NCBI GenBank assembly: GCA_022823225.1
Contig: JAJDXM010000039.1
Span: 1-37,065 of the forward strand
Source: Gemmatimonadota bacterium
Lineage (GTDB): Bacteria > Gemmatimonadota > Gemmatimonadetes > Longimicrobiales > Gaopeijiaceae
Length of the DNA: 37,065 nt
Direction: 5' to 3'
Made by a program: the position numbers and the translations under genes. A model generated the notes under the pieces. The model had not been told where the DNA came from, ran no database searches, and saw only the letters and a list, made by a program, of their open reading frames with translations. The stretch's first letter is position 1. The number at the start of each line of letters is the position of its first letter. Shown piece by piece: positions 24,958-33,266 of this stretch.

Positions 24958-25980
24958 TTACGGCTGGAGCAGACTCAGAACCCGGTCGATCAGCTCCCGT
25001 CCACCCGGCACCTCGGTGGCAAACTCGTCATAGACCTGCTGGCTTTGCTGCCGGAACGCGGACTTGTTCGCCCAATTGATCGCGATGTCGCTGTCGGCAA
25101 GCTCCACCAGGAGCTCCCGGTCCAGCCGCCTGGCCTCCTGGTGCACGAACGACTGCAATGCACGCGCCTCCTCTTCGACCACCGTCCGCACCTCCTCGGG
25201 GAGCTCCACCCAGTGCTCCGCGGAGACCGTCACATAGGCGGGCGTGTAGACGTGCTCCGTGATCGAGAGGTACTCCTGCACTTCGTTCAGGTTGGAGGCG
25301 CGAATCTGAGCCAGCGGGTTCTCCTGCCCGTCGACAGTGCCGGTCTCCAGCGCTACGAGGACATCCGAGAAGGCCATCGGGACCGGGTTGGCGCCGAATT
25401 GCCGGAAGAGCTTGACGCGCCAGGTGCCCCGCGGGGTCCTCAGCTTGACGCCGTCCAGGTCGGTCGGGACGCGAATCGGCCGGAGGTTGTTGGTGACCTG
25501 GCGGTAGCCGTTCTCCCAGAGGGCGAGAATGCGGTAGCCCTGCTCCTCCGCCAGCGGCGCCAGCGTGGGCCACACGATCTCCTCCTCGATCCTGACCATG
25601 TGGCGGCGGTCGCTGACGATATAGGGCATTTCGAAGAGCCCGAACTCCGGGATCCGCGAGGACATGATCGACGACGGCAGGGCCATCTCGACCGTTCCGA
25701 GCTTCAGTTTCTGCAGCAGGTCCTCGTCTCCGCCGAGTTGGCTCGACCCGTAGACCACGACCTCGGCCCTGCCTTCCAGCCGCGCATTGACCCGCGACGC
25801 AAACTCTTCGGCCGAGAGCGCGAAGAGCGACCCCGGCGCACCGACGTGGCCGAATCTGAGTTGCAGGACAGCGTCCGGGTCCGGGGCGGCGCATCCGGCC
25901 GCGGCCAGCAGGAGACAAACTGCCGGCCGACCCCACCCCTTCCACACCCTTCGGTGAATCCCTGCCCGCAGTGCCCGCAT
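24958..25980 (-). CDS. dctP: TRAP transporter substrate-binding lipoprotein (DctP), second system
   Basis: Solute receptor of the second TRAP transporter, 340 residues. The N-terminus is a lipoprotein signal (VCLLLAAAGC, Cys30). The mature protein has FGHVGAPGSLFALSAEEFA, ELGTV-type loop LKLGTVEMALPS, the arginine motif KLRTPRGTWRVKLFRQFGANPVPM split over strands, and VDGQENPLAQI, all typical of the DctP/SiaP superfamily that binds carboxylates through a conserved Arg. AGGAGA six bases before ATG 25980 supports the start. It heads the operon dctPQM-crotonase-CoA-transferase and is divergent from the YdiJ-like gene. Confidence 0.92.
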   Translation of the reverse strand: MRALRAGIHRRVWKGWGRPAVCLLLAAAGCAAPDPDAVLQLRFGHVGAPGSLFALSAEEFASRVNARLEGRAEVVVYGSSQLGGDEDLLQKLKLGTVEMALPSSIMSSRIPEFGLFEMPYIVSDRRHMVRIEEEIVWPTLAPLAEEQGYRILALWENGYRQVTNNLRPIRVPTDLDGVKLRTPRGTWRVKLFRQFGANPVPMAFSDVLVALETGTVDGQENPLAQIRASNLNEVQEYLSITEHVYTPAYVTVSAEHWVELPEEVRTVVEEEARALQSFVHQEARRLDRELLVELADSDIAINWANKSAFRQQSQQVYDEFATEVPGGRELIDRVLSLLQP

Positions 25981-25995
25981 TCTCGATCTCCTGGC

Positions 25996-26024
25996 TGGAC
26001 AATGTTGTCGTGTCTGAACATAGT
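25996..26024 (+). promoter_or_regulatory. promoter and operator candidate for the YdiJ-like gene
   Basis: TGGACA (25996-26001) and CATAGT (26019-26024) are 17 bases apart, a fair sigma70 promoter ending 14 bases before ATG 26039, so the leader would be very short. An imperfect palindrome GACAA-TG-TTGTC (25998-26009) overlaps the -35 box and could bind a regulator shared with the divergent TRAP operon. The whole divergent gap is 58 bases. Confidence 0.4.
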
Positions 26025-26038
26025 CGGCACTTTGCGAA

Positions 26039-29000
26039 ATGTCTCCCGTTGCTCGTGGATCCGGCCGGACCGGCGGGCGCCGCGGCGCCGTCGGGCATTC
26101 CCGATTGGCCGCGCGGCTACGCGCCGATGTCGAGGGCGCGGTGCGCTTCGACGCCCTCACACGTGGCCTATATGCCAATGACGCCTCGATTTACCAGATC
26201 GCCCCCCTGGGCGTGGTGCTCCCGCGCAGCCTGGACGATGTGGAAGCCGCCATGGCGATCGCGCGCGACGAGGGGGTGCCCCTGCTCCCCCGTGGCGCCG
26301 GGACCTCCCAGTGCGGGCAGACCGTGGGTCGCGCGCTGGTCATCGACGCTTCGCGGCACCTGAACCGGGTGCTCGAGGTCGACCGCACCGAGCGGACGGC
26401 GTGGGTGGAATCCGGGCTGGTGCTCGATCACCTGAATCGCCGCCTCGCGCCGACCGGGCTCTTCTTCCCCGTGGACGTGGCGACGGCAAGCCGTGCGACG
26501 CTGGGAGGAATGGCGGGCAACAACAGCGGAGGCGCACGGTCGATTCGCTACGGGATCATGGCGGACAACGTGATCGCGATCGAGGCGGCGCTGGCGGATG
26601 GACGGGTGATGCGGTTCGGGGACGGCGGCGTGGGGGCGGCGGACGCGGCCGCGCTGGAGACGGCGGACGCGGCTCCCGGGGACGACCTGGTGCGGAGGAT
26701 TCTCGGGATCGCGGAGCGCGAGGCCGCGGAACTGGAGGCGCGGGTGCCGAAGGTCCTTCGGCATGTGGCCGGCTACAACCTGCACCGGCTTCTGCGGCCG
26801 GATTCCTCCATGGCCGAGCTGCTTGTCGGCTCCGAAGGCACCCTCGCGTTCTTTCGGCGCCTCAAGCTCAAGCTGTCACGGAGGCCGGCACGCAAGGTTC
26901 TCGGGGTCTGCTGTTTCCCGTCGCTGCTGGACGCGCTGGACTCGGTGCAGCACATCGTGACTCTGCAGCCCCACGCGGTCGAGCTGATGGACGACTCGAT
27001 GACGCGCCTGGCGCGCGGCTATCCGGACTTTCGCATCACGGTCGAGACGATGATCCCCGAGGGCGCCCACACGGTGCTGCTGGTGGAGTTCGCGGGAGAA
27101 GACGACGCCGCGCTTGCGCGCAAGCTGTCCCGGTTGGAGGAGGTGGTGGGAGAGACGGGGCCGGGTGGGACGGACGGGGGAGCGCCGGGGCCGGGCCGAG
27201 GCGCTCGGAGCGCGGCGGCACCGGGAAGCCGCCAGGTGGTGCGCGCCGAGGACCCGGCCGCGCAGGCGGCGATCTGGGCCGTGCGAAGGGCGGCGCTGAG
27301 CGTCGTGATGTCCATGAAGGGCGAGCGCAAGCCGGTCTCGATCGTGGAGGACTGCGCCGTGCCGCTCCCCGCGCTGGCCGAGTTCGGAGCGGCGGTCGAG
27401 GAGATCTTCGCGCGGCATGGCACGAGCGCGACCTGGTACGCGCACGCGTCGGTCGGGTGCCTGCACGTGCGCCCCTCGCTCAACCTGAAGGACCCGGCGG
27501 ACATCGCCACCTTCCGGGGCATCGCCGAGGAGGTGCTCCGCGAGGCCGTGCGGCTGGGCGGGTCGTGGTCGGGCGAGCACGGCGACGGAATCCTGCGCTC
27601 CGAGTTCATCGAGCCCCTGCTGGGCAGGCGGCTGGCCCGCGCCTTCGGGGAGGTGAAAGACGCCTTCGACCCCGGCGGCACGATGAACCCGGGGAAGATC
27701 GTGGCGGCGCCCCGAATGGACGACCGCAAGCTGTTCCGCTACGCGCCGCGCTACAGGGCGACGCCGCTCCCGGTCGCGATGGACTGGTCGGAGCGGGGCG
27801 GGTTCGCGCGGGCCGTGGAGGCGTGCAACAACAACGGCGCCTGCCGCAAGATGGACCCGGACGTCATGTGCCCGTCCTACCGCGTGACCCGCGAGGAGGC
27901 CGACACGACCCGGGGCCGCGCCAACGTGCTCCGCCTGGCGCTGACCGGACAGCTGGGGCGGGAGGGGCTCCTGGGGGACGAGGTCGCGGACGTCCTCGAC
28001 CTCTGCGTCGGCTGCAAGGCCTGCAAGCGCGAGTGCCCGGCGGGCGTGGACATGGCCGCGATGAAGGCCGAAGTTCTCCACTACCGGAACCGGCAGCGCG
28101 GCGCACCCATGCGGGAACGGCTCCTTGCCTCGCTGCCCAGGGTCGCGCCGGCCGCGAGCCGGGCCGGCCGCCTGCTCAACCTTCGCAACAGGAGCCGTGT
28201 GCTGGCGTGGCTGGGCGAGCGCGCATTGGGGATCGCCGCGGCGCGGGAGCTGCCCGAGTGGGCTCCGGATCCGTTTCGCGACGAGGAATTGGCAGAGGTG
28301 GGGGATAGGACAGATTCATGGAATAATCTGTCAACACAAGCAGTCGATGGACTTGGGAGGGCTGCCGTAGGTCGTCCGATCGTTCTGTTTGTTGACACAT
28401 TCACTAGGTATTTTGACACATCCGTGCCGCGCGCTGCTGTCGACGTCCTGCGCCGACTCAGCCTCCACCCCATCGCCCCCCGCCCCCTCCCCACCCACGG
28501 ACGACCGCTCTGCTGCGGCCGCACCTACATCAGCGCGGGACTCCTTGACCACGCCCGCGCCGAGCTGCAGCGCACCATCGCCGTTCTCGCCCCCCTCGCC
28601 CGGCAGGGGCTTCACATCGTCGGCCTCGAGCCCTCATGCCTCCTGACCCTGCGCGACGAAGCCCTCACCCTCTGCCCCGGCGAAGATGCTCGCGCGCTCG
28701 CCAGCCAGGCCTTCCTCATCGACGAGTTTCTGGCAGCACGCGGGCAGCGACCCGGCCGGATCCAGGGCCCCGCCCCCACCACCCACATCCACGGCCACTG
28801 CCACCAGAAGGCCGCCGGCACCGCCACTGCGACCGCCGAGGCCCTGCTTTCCCTCACCGGTTCTCCTGCAACGCACATCGAGTCGACCTGCTGCGGAATG
28901 GCCGGATCCTTCGGCTACACCGCCACGCACCTGCGCACATCCCGGGCGATGGGCGAACTCGGCCTGTTCCCCGCGCTGCGCGCCGCCGCCCCGGGCGAAA

Positions 29001-29131
29001 CCGTCATCGCGAACGGGTTCAGCTGCCGTGCCCAGATCCGGGCCGGGACGGGGCGGCGGGCACATCACCTCGTGGAGGTCCTGGCCCAGCTGATCCCCCA
29101 TCGGGTCGTCCACCGCCCCCCGACGGCATAG
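26039..29131 (+). CDS. ydiJ: FAD-linked oxidase with Fe-S and CCG domains (YdiJ-like 2-hydroxyacid dehydrogenase)
   Basis: This 1030-residue three-part protein matches the layout of E. coli YdiJ, a D-2-hydroxyglutarate dehydrogenase; related proteins oxidise D-lactate or glycolate. FAD-binding motifs are LLPRGAGTSQCGQ (about 82-94), GGMAGNNSGGARSIRYG (about 156-172) and GEHGDGILRSEF (about 513). Then CNNNGACRK (about 595) and CVGCKACKRECPAG (about 656-669) ligate Fe-S clusters. The C-terminal CCG domain has CCGRTYISAG, HCHQKAAG and TCCGMAGSFGY. A Gly/Ala-rich insert (about 375-400) is low complexity. Between the Fe-S and CCG domains (28305-28421) codons become abruptly AT-rich while the protein stays in frame and conserved (FVDTFTRYFD). 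It is divergent from the TRAP/CoA-transferase operon and may oxidise the hydroxyacid handled there. Confidence 0.9.
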   Translation: MSPVARGSGRTGGRRGAVGHSRLAARLRADVEGAVRFDALTRGLYANDASIYQIAPLGVVLPRSLDDVEAAMAIARDEGVPLLPRGAGTSQCGQTVGRALVIDASRHLNRVLEVDRTERTAWVESGLVLDHLNRRLAPTGLFFPVDVATASRATLGGMAGNNSGGARSIRYGIMADNVIAIEAALADGRVMRFGDGGVGAADAAALETADAAPGDDLVRRILGIAEREAAELEARVPKVLRHVAGYNLHRLLRPDSSMAELLVGSEGTLAFFRRLKLKLSRRPARKVLGVCCFPSLLDALDSVQHIVTLQPHAVELMDDSMTRLARGYPDFRITVETMIPEGAHTVLLVEFAGEDDAALARKLSRLEEVVGETGPGGTDGGAPGPGRGARSAAAPGSRQVVRAEDPAAQAAIWAVRRAALSVVMSMKGERKPVSIVEDCAVPLPALAEFGAAVEEIFARHGTSATWYAHASVGCLHVRPSLNLKDPADIATFRGIAEEVLREAVRLGGSWSGEHGDGILRSEFIEPLLGRRLARAFGEVKDAFDPGGTMNPGKIVAAPRMDDRKLFRYAPRYRATPLPVAMDWSERGGFARAVEACNNNGACRKMDPDVMCPSYRVTREEADTTRGRANVLRLALTGQLGREGLLGDEVADVLDLCVGCKACKRECPAGVDMAAMKAEVLHYRNRQRGAPMRERLLASLPRVAPAASRAGRLLNLRNRSRVLAWLGERALGIAAARELPEWAPDPFRDEELAEVGDRTDSWNNLSTQAVDGLGRAAVGRPIVLFVDTFTRYFDTSVPRAAVDVLRRLSLHPIAPRPLPTHGRPLCCGRTYISAGLLDHARAELQRTIAVLAPLARQGLHIVGLEPSCLLTLRDEALTLCPGEDARALASQAFLIDEFLAARGQRPGRIQGPAPTTHIHGHCHQKAAGTATATAEALLSLTGSPATHIESTCCGMAGSFGYTATHLRTSRAMGELGLFPALRAAAPGETVIANGFSCRAQIRAGTGRRAHHLVEVLAQLIPHRVVHRPPTA
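28309..28332. repeat. palindrome D1 inside the YdiJ-like gene
   Basis: GACAGATT (28309-28316) and AATCTGTC (28325-28332) are perfect 8-base arms around eight bases. The right arm continues as TCTGTCAAC, the core of the motif family at 9.4, 14.2 and 17.7 kb. It falls in the linker between the Fe-S and CCG domains. Confidence 0.55.
28392..28421. repeat. direct repeat D2 inside the YdiJ-like gene
   Basis: TTGACACAT occurs at 28392-28400 and 28413-28421, again 21 bases apart. It encodes the conserved FVDTFTRYFDTS, but with AT-ending codons unlike the rest of the gene, where GC-ending synonyms are the rule. Confidence 0.5.
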
Positions 29132-29173
29132 ATTGCGAAACCCCTTCCACTCGTTGAATCGGAGGACTTCCCC

Positions 29174-31570
29174 GTGCGCTCTATCGAATCTCCCACAATC
29201 TCCTTCGCGCTTGCCGGCCACCGATCCCGGCTCCGCCGGAACTCCGGTGTCGCCGCAGTTCAGGCGATGGTCCTGGCGGGCGCGTTCGCTGCCCTCCCCT
29301 CTTCCACGACGGCTCAGGCCTTCGGTGGCGCCGTACTCATCGCGGACGGCCACATCCTGGTCGGCGAGGCCGCACACGAGCGCGAGCCGGGAAGCGTTTG
29401 GGTATTCGCGCAGGTTGACAATGAATGGACCCGCGTCGCCCGGCTGGGCGGTAGCGGGGCTCCCGGCACCGGCTTCGGCAAGGCGCTGGCGGAATCCGGC
29501 AACTTCGTCTTCGTGGCGACCGGCGCCCCGGGCAGCGGGGAGGAATATGCACCCGGAAGTGTCCTCCCCTACCGTCTCGATCGGACCGCGAGCCCGGTTC
29601 TCGAGCAGCTCCCCTGGGCAAGGGCCGTCACACACAACCCGGATTTCGGGAATGTCATGGCAGCTTCCGGCAACCTGCTACTGGTGAGCCGGGGCGGGTT
29701 GTCGGGCGGACTGGGGATGGAAGTGTACCGGATCGGAGAAGACGGTGACTGGTCGGACGGCGAAAGGTTCACGGTGCCCGAGTCGTTCACCCGGACGGGC
29801 ACGGCCGCGCTCGCGCTGGGGGAGGCTCTGGTGGTCGTCGGCGATCCCACGCAGAACGCCGTGCATCTCTTCGAGAAACAGTCCGGCGACGGCGGGTGGG
29901 GACCGGCCGGGACGCTCTCGCATCCGGAAGCCCCGTCTCAGTCCACATTTTTCGGTTTCTCCGTGGCCCTTTCGGGCAGCGAGGTGCTCGTGGGGCAGTT
30001 GCAGGAACCGGTCGTCCACCGCTACGCGAAGATGGACGGTGCGTGGCAGCCGGTCGGCACCCTCGAGCCGGAGAACGACGAGATGCGCCCGGGGTATGGC
30101 GCCTCTCTCGCGGTCGACGGCGAAACCCTGCTGGTGGGCGGCGCACAGCGGTTCTACGAGTATCGCCGCAGCGGGGACGGCTGGGAACGGACGGGTGCGT
30201 CGCCGCCGTACAGCGCGGACGGCGCGCCGGTCGCCAGGACGACGGGGCTGTACCTCGAGGACCAGGTTGCCGTCCTGGCCGACCCCTCCGCCGACTTCGG
30301 CCTCGGCGCGGTGACCGTGTTCTCCCGCGAATCGGGTGAGTGGCAGCATTCGGCCCGGCTGGTGGCCGACCACGAGCCGCTCCCCGCAATCTCCGGCGGC
30401 GAGGTCACCTGCGAGGACGGCGAGGCCGGTGGATACGACTGCAATGAGGTCGACCTGCTCGCTTTCGTTCCCTGGGAGGAGCTGGGTGCGGCCCGGGGCG
30501 CGCGCCTCAACGATGTATGGGGCTGGACCGACCCGGAGACCGGCCGAGAGTACGCGATCGTGTGTCACATGGACGGGACCTCGTTCGTGGACGTGACGGA
30601 TCCATACAACCCGCGCTATCTCGGCCACCTGCCCAAGACCGAGGGCAGCCGGGCCAATACCTGGCGCGACGCGAAGGTGTACCGGAACCACGCCTTCGTC
30701 GTGGCGGACGGCGCGGGCGAACACGGAATGCAGGTGTTCGACCTGACGCGGCTTCGCAGCGTCACCGAGCCGGAGGTCTTCGATGCCGACGCCCTCTATA
30801 CGGAGATCGCGTCATCCCACAACGTGGCGATCAACGAGGCGACGGGATTCGCGTACCTGGTGGGGTCGTCCGGGACGGAGTCCTGTGGCGGCGGATCCCA
30901 CATGGTCGACATCAACGATCCACTCAACCCGGTCTTCGCGGGCTGCTTCGCGCACCCCAACACCGGACGCGGGGGCACGGGCAATTCCCACGACACCCAG
31001 TGCGTGATCTACCGCGGGCCCGACGAGGACTACCGCGACCGCGAGATCTGCGTGAACTCGAACGAGACCGCGCTCTCGATCGCCGACGTGACCGACAAGG
31101 ACAACCCGGTCGCGGTCTCGTCCGCCGCCTACCCGGCGATCGCGTACGCGCACCAGGGCTGGCTCACCGAAGACCACCGCTACTTCTACTCCAACGACGA
31201 ACTGGACGAGGTGAGCGGCCTGGTCGAAGCCACGCGCACCCTGGTCTGGGACCTCCAGGACCTCGACGACCCCATTCTGATCACGGAGTACTACAGCGAC
31301 ACCCAGGCCACCGACCACAACCTCTACATCCGCGGCAACCGGCTCTACATGACCAACAACCGGGCTGGCCTGCGGGTGCTCGACATCAGCGACCCGGAAA
31401 ACCCCGTCGAGGTCGGGCACTTCGACACCACCCCGTGGAGCGACGACGCGGCGGGTTTCGACGGCACATGGAGCGTGTACCCGTTCTTCGACAGCGGGAC
31501 TGTCGTGATTTCGAGCCGCCGCGAGGGGCTGTTCATCGTGAAGCCGCGGGTGCGGCCGCTGATCGGGTAG
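29174..31570 (+). CDS. choice-of-anchor B family exported beta-propeller protein
   Basis: The 798-residue protein is predicted to be secreted or surface bound: an N-terminal basic stretch and hydrophobic segment (VAAVQAMVLAGAFAALP, about 26-42) precede a likely cleavage site near TAQA (about 50). Residues 50-390 contain FG-GAP/Kelch-like repeats (VLIADGHILVGE, LALGEALVVVGDP, LAVDGETLLVGG). Residues 400-798 match the choice-of-anchor B family, with LVIVD-type repeats such as SFVDVTDPYNPRYLG, HMVDINDPLNPVFAGC and VLDISDPENPVEVGHFDT. Function is unknown. GTG 29174 is chosen because GGAGGA lies seven bases upstream. Confidence 0.88.
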   Translation: MRSIESPTISFALAGHRSRLRRNSGVAAVQAMVLAGAFAALPSSTTAQAFGGAVLIADGHILVGEAAHEREPGSVWVFAQVDNEWTRVARLGGSGAPGTGFGKALAESGNFVFVATGAPGSGEEYAPGSVLPYRLDRTASPVLEQLPWARAVTHNPDFGNVMAASGNLLLVSRGGLSGGLGMEVYRIGEDGDWSDGERFTVPESFTRTGTAALALGEALVVVGDPTQNAVHLFEKQSGDGGWGPAGTLSHPEAPSQSTFFGFSVALSGSEVLVGQLQEPVVHRYAKMDGAWQPVGTLEPENDEMRPGYGASLAVDGETLLVGGAQRFYEYRRSGDGWERTGASPPYSADGAPVARTTGLYLEDQVAVLADPSADFGLGAVTVFSRESGEWQHSARLVADHEPLPAISGGEVTCEDGEAGGYDCNEVDLLAFVPWEELGAARGARLNDVWGWTDPETGREYAIVCHMDGTSFVDVTDPYNPRYLGHLPKTEGSRANTWRDAKVYRNHAFVVADGAGEHGMQVFDLTRLRSVTEPEVFDADALYTEIASSHNVAINEATGFAYLVGSSGTESCGGGSHMVDINDPLNPVFAGCFAHPNTGRGGTGNSHDTQCVIYRGPDEDYRDREICVNSNETALSIADVTDKDNPVAVSSAAYPAIAYAHQGWLTEDHRYFYSNDELDEVSGLVEATRTLVWDLQDLDDPILITEYYSDTQATDHNLYIRGNRLYMTNNRAGLRVLDISDPENPVEVGHFDTTPWSDDAAGFDGTWSVYPFFDSGTVVISSRREGLFIVKPRVRPLIG

Positions 31571-31583
31571 GGGGAGTTCCCCC
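31570..31583. terminator. weak stem-loop between convergent genes
   Basis: GGGGGA (31570-31575) and TCCCCC (31578-31583) pair around two bases in the 18-base gap between convergent genes. There is no T-tract, so termination is only plausible by position. Confidence 0.25.
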
Positions 31584-31588
31584 GCGCC

Positions 31589-32248
31589 CTACTCCGGTTG
31601 CGGCACGATCCGGATGTACGGCAGCGGCTCCTCCCACCCGTCCGGGTACTTCTCGCGGGCGGCCTCGTTCGACACCGCAGGCAGGATGATCACATCGTCG
31701 CCGTCCTGCCAGTCGGCAGGGGTCGCGACCTGCTCCTTCGCGGTCAGCTGGATGGAGTCCAGCAGCCGCACGATCTCGGCGAAGTTGCGCCCGGTGCTCA
31801 TCGGGTAGGTCAGGGTCGCCTTGATGCGCTTGTCCGGGCCGATCAGGAAGACGGAACGCGCGGTGGCGTTGTCCATCGGGGTCCGGCCTTCGCTGGTGTG
31901 ACCCGCGTCTGCGGGCAGCATGTCGTAGAGCTTGACCACCTTCAGCTCCGGGTCCCCGACGAGCGGGTAGTTGAGCGCGTGGCCCTGCGAAGCCTCGATG
32001 TCGGCGGACCAGGCGCGGTGATCGCTCACCCCGTCCACGCTGATTCCCAGCACCTTGCAGTTGCGCTTCTCGAATTCACCCCTCATTCCCGCCACCTTGC
32101 CGAGCTCGGTCGTGCACACCGGGGTAAAGTCCTTCGGGTGGGAGAACAGGATCGCCCAGCCGTCGCCGATCCAGTCGTGGAAGCGGATCGGGCCGTCGGT
32201 GGTCTCGGCGTCGAAGTCGGGAGCGATGTCGTTGATTCGGAGTGTCAT
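31589..32248 (-). CDS. 1-Cys peroxiredoxin (Prx6/AhpC-TSA family)
   Basis: Peroxiredoxins reduce hydrogen peroxide and organic peroxides with a cysteine. The 219-residue protein has the catalytic HPKDFTPVCTTELG (Cys45) and the long C-terminal domain of the Prx6 group (DDVIILPAVSNEAAREKYPDGW is within the last 40 residues in two parts). Length is normal for Prx6. The ATG at 32248 is preceded by GAGAGG six bases upstream and by a good promoter; an upstream in-frame start would lie within that promoter. It is convergent with the choice-of-anchor gene. Confidence 0.94.
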   Translation of the reverse strand: MTLRINDIAPDFDAETTDGPIRFHDWIGDGWAILFSHPKDFTPVCTTELGKVAGMRGEFEKRNCKVLGISVDGVSDHRAWSADIEASQGHALNYPLVGDPELKVVKLYDMLPADAGHTSEGRTPMDNATARSVFLIGPDKRIKATLTYPMSTGRNFAEIVRLLDSIQLTAKEQVATPADWQDGDDVIILPAVSNEAAREKYPDGWEEPLPYIRIVPQPE

Positions 32249-32306
32249 GGCGTGCCTCTCGGGAGTGGTTCCGGGCCGGATGTCGGAAGGAGTGAAACCC
32301 AGCGTC

Positions 32307-32335
32307 ATGATAGCGAAATACGTCGGGTGCGCCAA
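32307..32335 (-). promoter_or_regulatory. sigma70-type promoter of the peroxiredoxin gene
   Basis: On the minus strand TTGGCG (32330-32335) and TATCAT (32307-32312) are 17 bases apart. Transcription would begin near 32300, giving a leader of about 50 bases before ATG 32248. The 171-base gap to vapC holds nothing else I can identify. Confidence 0.5.
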
Positions 32336-32419
32336 CGCCGGGCGGGACGCGCGCCGGCTGCATGGCGGTGGGTCCCGAATTCGCCTGGGGCCGGCTATCC
32401 CCCCGGCGGTCCAGCCGGG

Positions 32420-32830
32420 CTAGCAGCTGCCTCCCGGCACCAACAGTTCCAGCCCCGTGTGCCGGGCGATCACCTCGAAGTCGCGGTTTCGCGCCAGGAG
32501 GGGACGCTGCACCTGGATGGCGGCAGCGGCGACCAGGCAATCGACAATCGATCGGATCGTGTAGCCGGCCCGGCGGCAGGTGCGGTGGATGAAGGCGGCG
32601 TGCTGGAAGTCTCCCGCCGAATCCGGGACGAGCACCCCGAAGCGGGACAGCAGCTGCGACAGCTTCAGGGCCTCGGGCTCGGTGCGACAGCCAGCGAGCA
32701 GTTCCATCACGGCGGCCGCAGGCGTTGCGATGGGACGGCCAGCCTGGATTTCGGCATCCAGGAACAGGTCGAATGAACTCTCCGTTCTGCGCAGATACTC
32801 AACCCAGACGGAGGTGTCGACGATCACCAC
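32420..32830 (-). CDS. vapC: PIN-domain ribonuclease toxin VapC
   Basis: VapC toxins are Mg-dependent RNases that cut tRNA or rRNA. The 136-residue protein has the four acidic PIN residues: [11 protein letters not shown] (Asp5), MELLAGC (Glu43), [11 protein letters not shown] (Asp97) and [10 protein letters not shown] (Asp117). All catalytic positions are intact, so it is likely active. The start is GTG, either 32830 (seven-base overlap with the antitoxin gene) or 32827 (four-base GTGA overlap). It follows vapB, the usual order. Confidence 0.92.
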   Translation of the reverse strand: MVIVDTSVWVEYLRRTESSFDLFLDAEIQAGRPIATPAAAVMELLAGCRTEPEALKLSQLLSRFGVLVPDSAGDFQHAAFIHRTCRRAGYTIRSIVDCLVAAAAIQVQRPLLARNRDFEVIARHTGLELLVPGGSC

Positions 32831-33237
32831 ACGTCACCCGGGCTGCCCGCCCGCATCTCGTCGAGATCCCCATCCCAGCCAACGCCCCGCATGGCGAGCG
32901 CCTCCTCCTTGGTCATCGGCACGACCGCCTGCCGCCAGACCGCTTCCTTCACGGCGGCGGCCCAGTTGCGGAGACCGTAGCGCCTTCGCACCGCTTCCAG
33001 GTCACTCTCGCACAATCTCACCTCCAGGTCGACGAACCGCAGGCCGGCAGATTCGGGCGCGCGATACGCCGGGCGGGCCTCGCGCACCACAGCGGCCCCA
33101 CCGCGCAGCTCACGCTCCCGCGCGGCGCGCAGCGTTCGCCGGACCCACGCCGACACCGTAACGCGATTGCGCCTCGCGGCGTCCCGGATCTCGTCGAGTT
33201 CGGCCTCGGACAGCACCACCTGCAATCTCTTACTCAT
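32824..33237 (-). CDS. vapB: VapB-type antitoxin with two ribbon-helix-helix domains
   Basis: This 137-residue protein neutralises VapC and probably represses its own operon. Residues 1-42 ([28 protein letters not shown]) form one Arc/CopG-like ribbon-helix-helix. Residues about 66-130 ([44 protein letters not shown]) match a complete second VapB-type domain with its toxin-binding tail. Single-domain VapBs are 70-90 residues, so this is a fusion. The ATG at 33237 has no Shine-Dalgarno sequence, and a TATACT box with a palindrome lies just upstream, consistent with a leaderless transcript. Confidence 0.85.
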   Translation of the reverse strand: MSKRLQVVLSEAELDEIRDAARRNRVTVSAWVRRTLRAARERELRGGAAVVREARPAYRAPESAGLRFVDLEVRLCESDLEAVRRRYGLRNWAAAVKEAVWRQAVVPMTKEEALAMRGVGWDGDLDEMRAGSPGDVW

Positions 33238-33243
33238 GGTATG

Positions 33244-33256
33244 AGTATAGTATACT
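33244..33256. promoter_or_regulatory. operator palindrome and -10 box of vapBC
   Basis: AGTATA-G-TATACT is a perfect palindrome seven bases before the vapB ATG. The TATACT on the minus strand is a near-consensus -10 box with 11 bases or fewer to the start codon. An antitoxin bound here would block transcription. A matching -35 box is not clear. Confidence 0.55.
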
Positions 33257-33266
33257 GATACACTTG

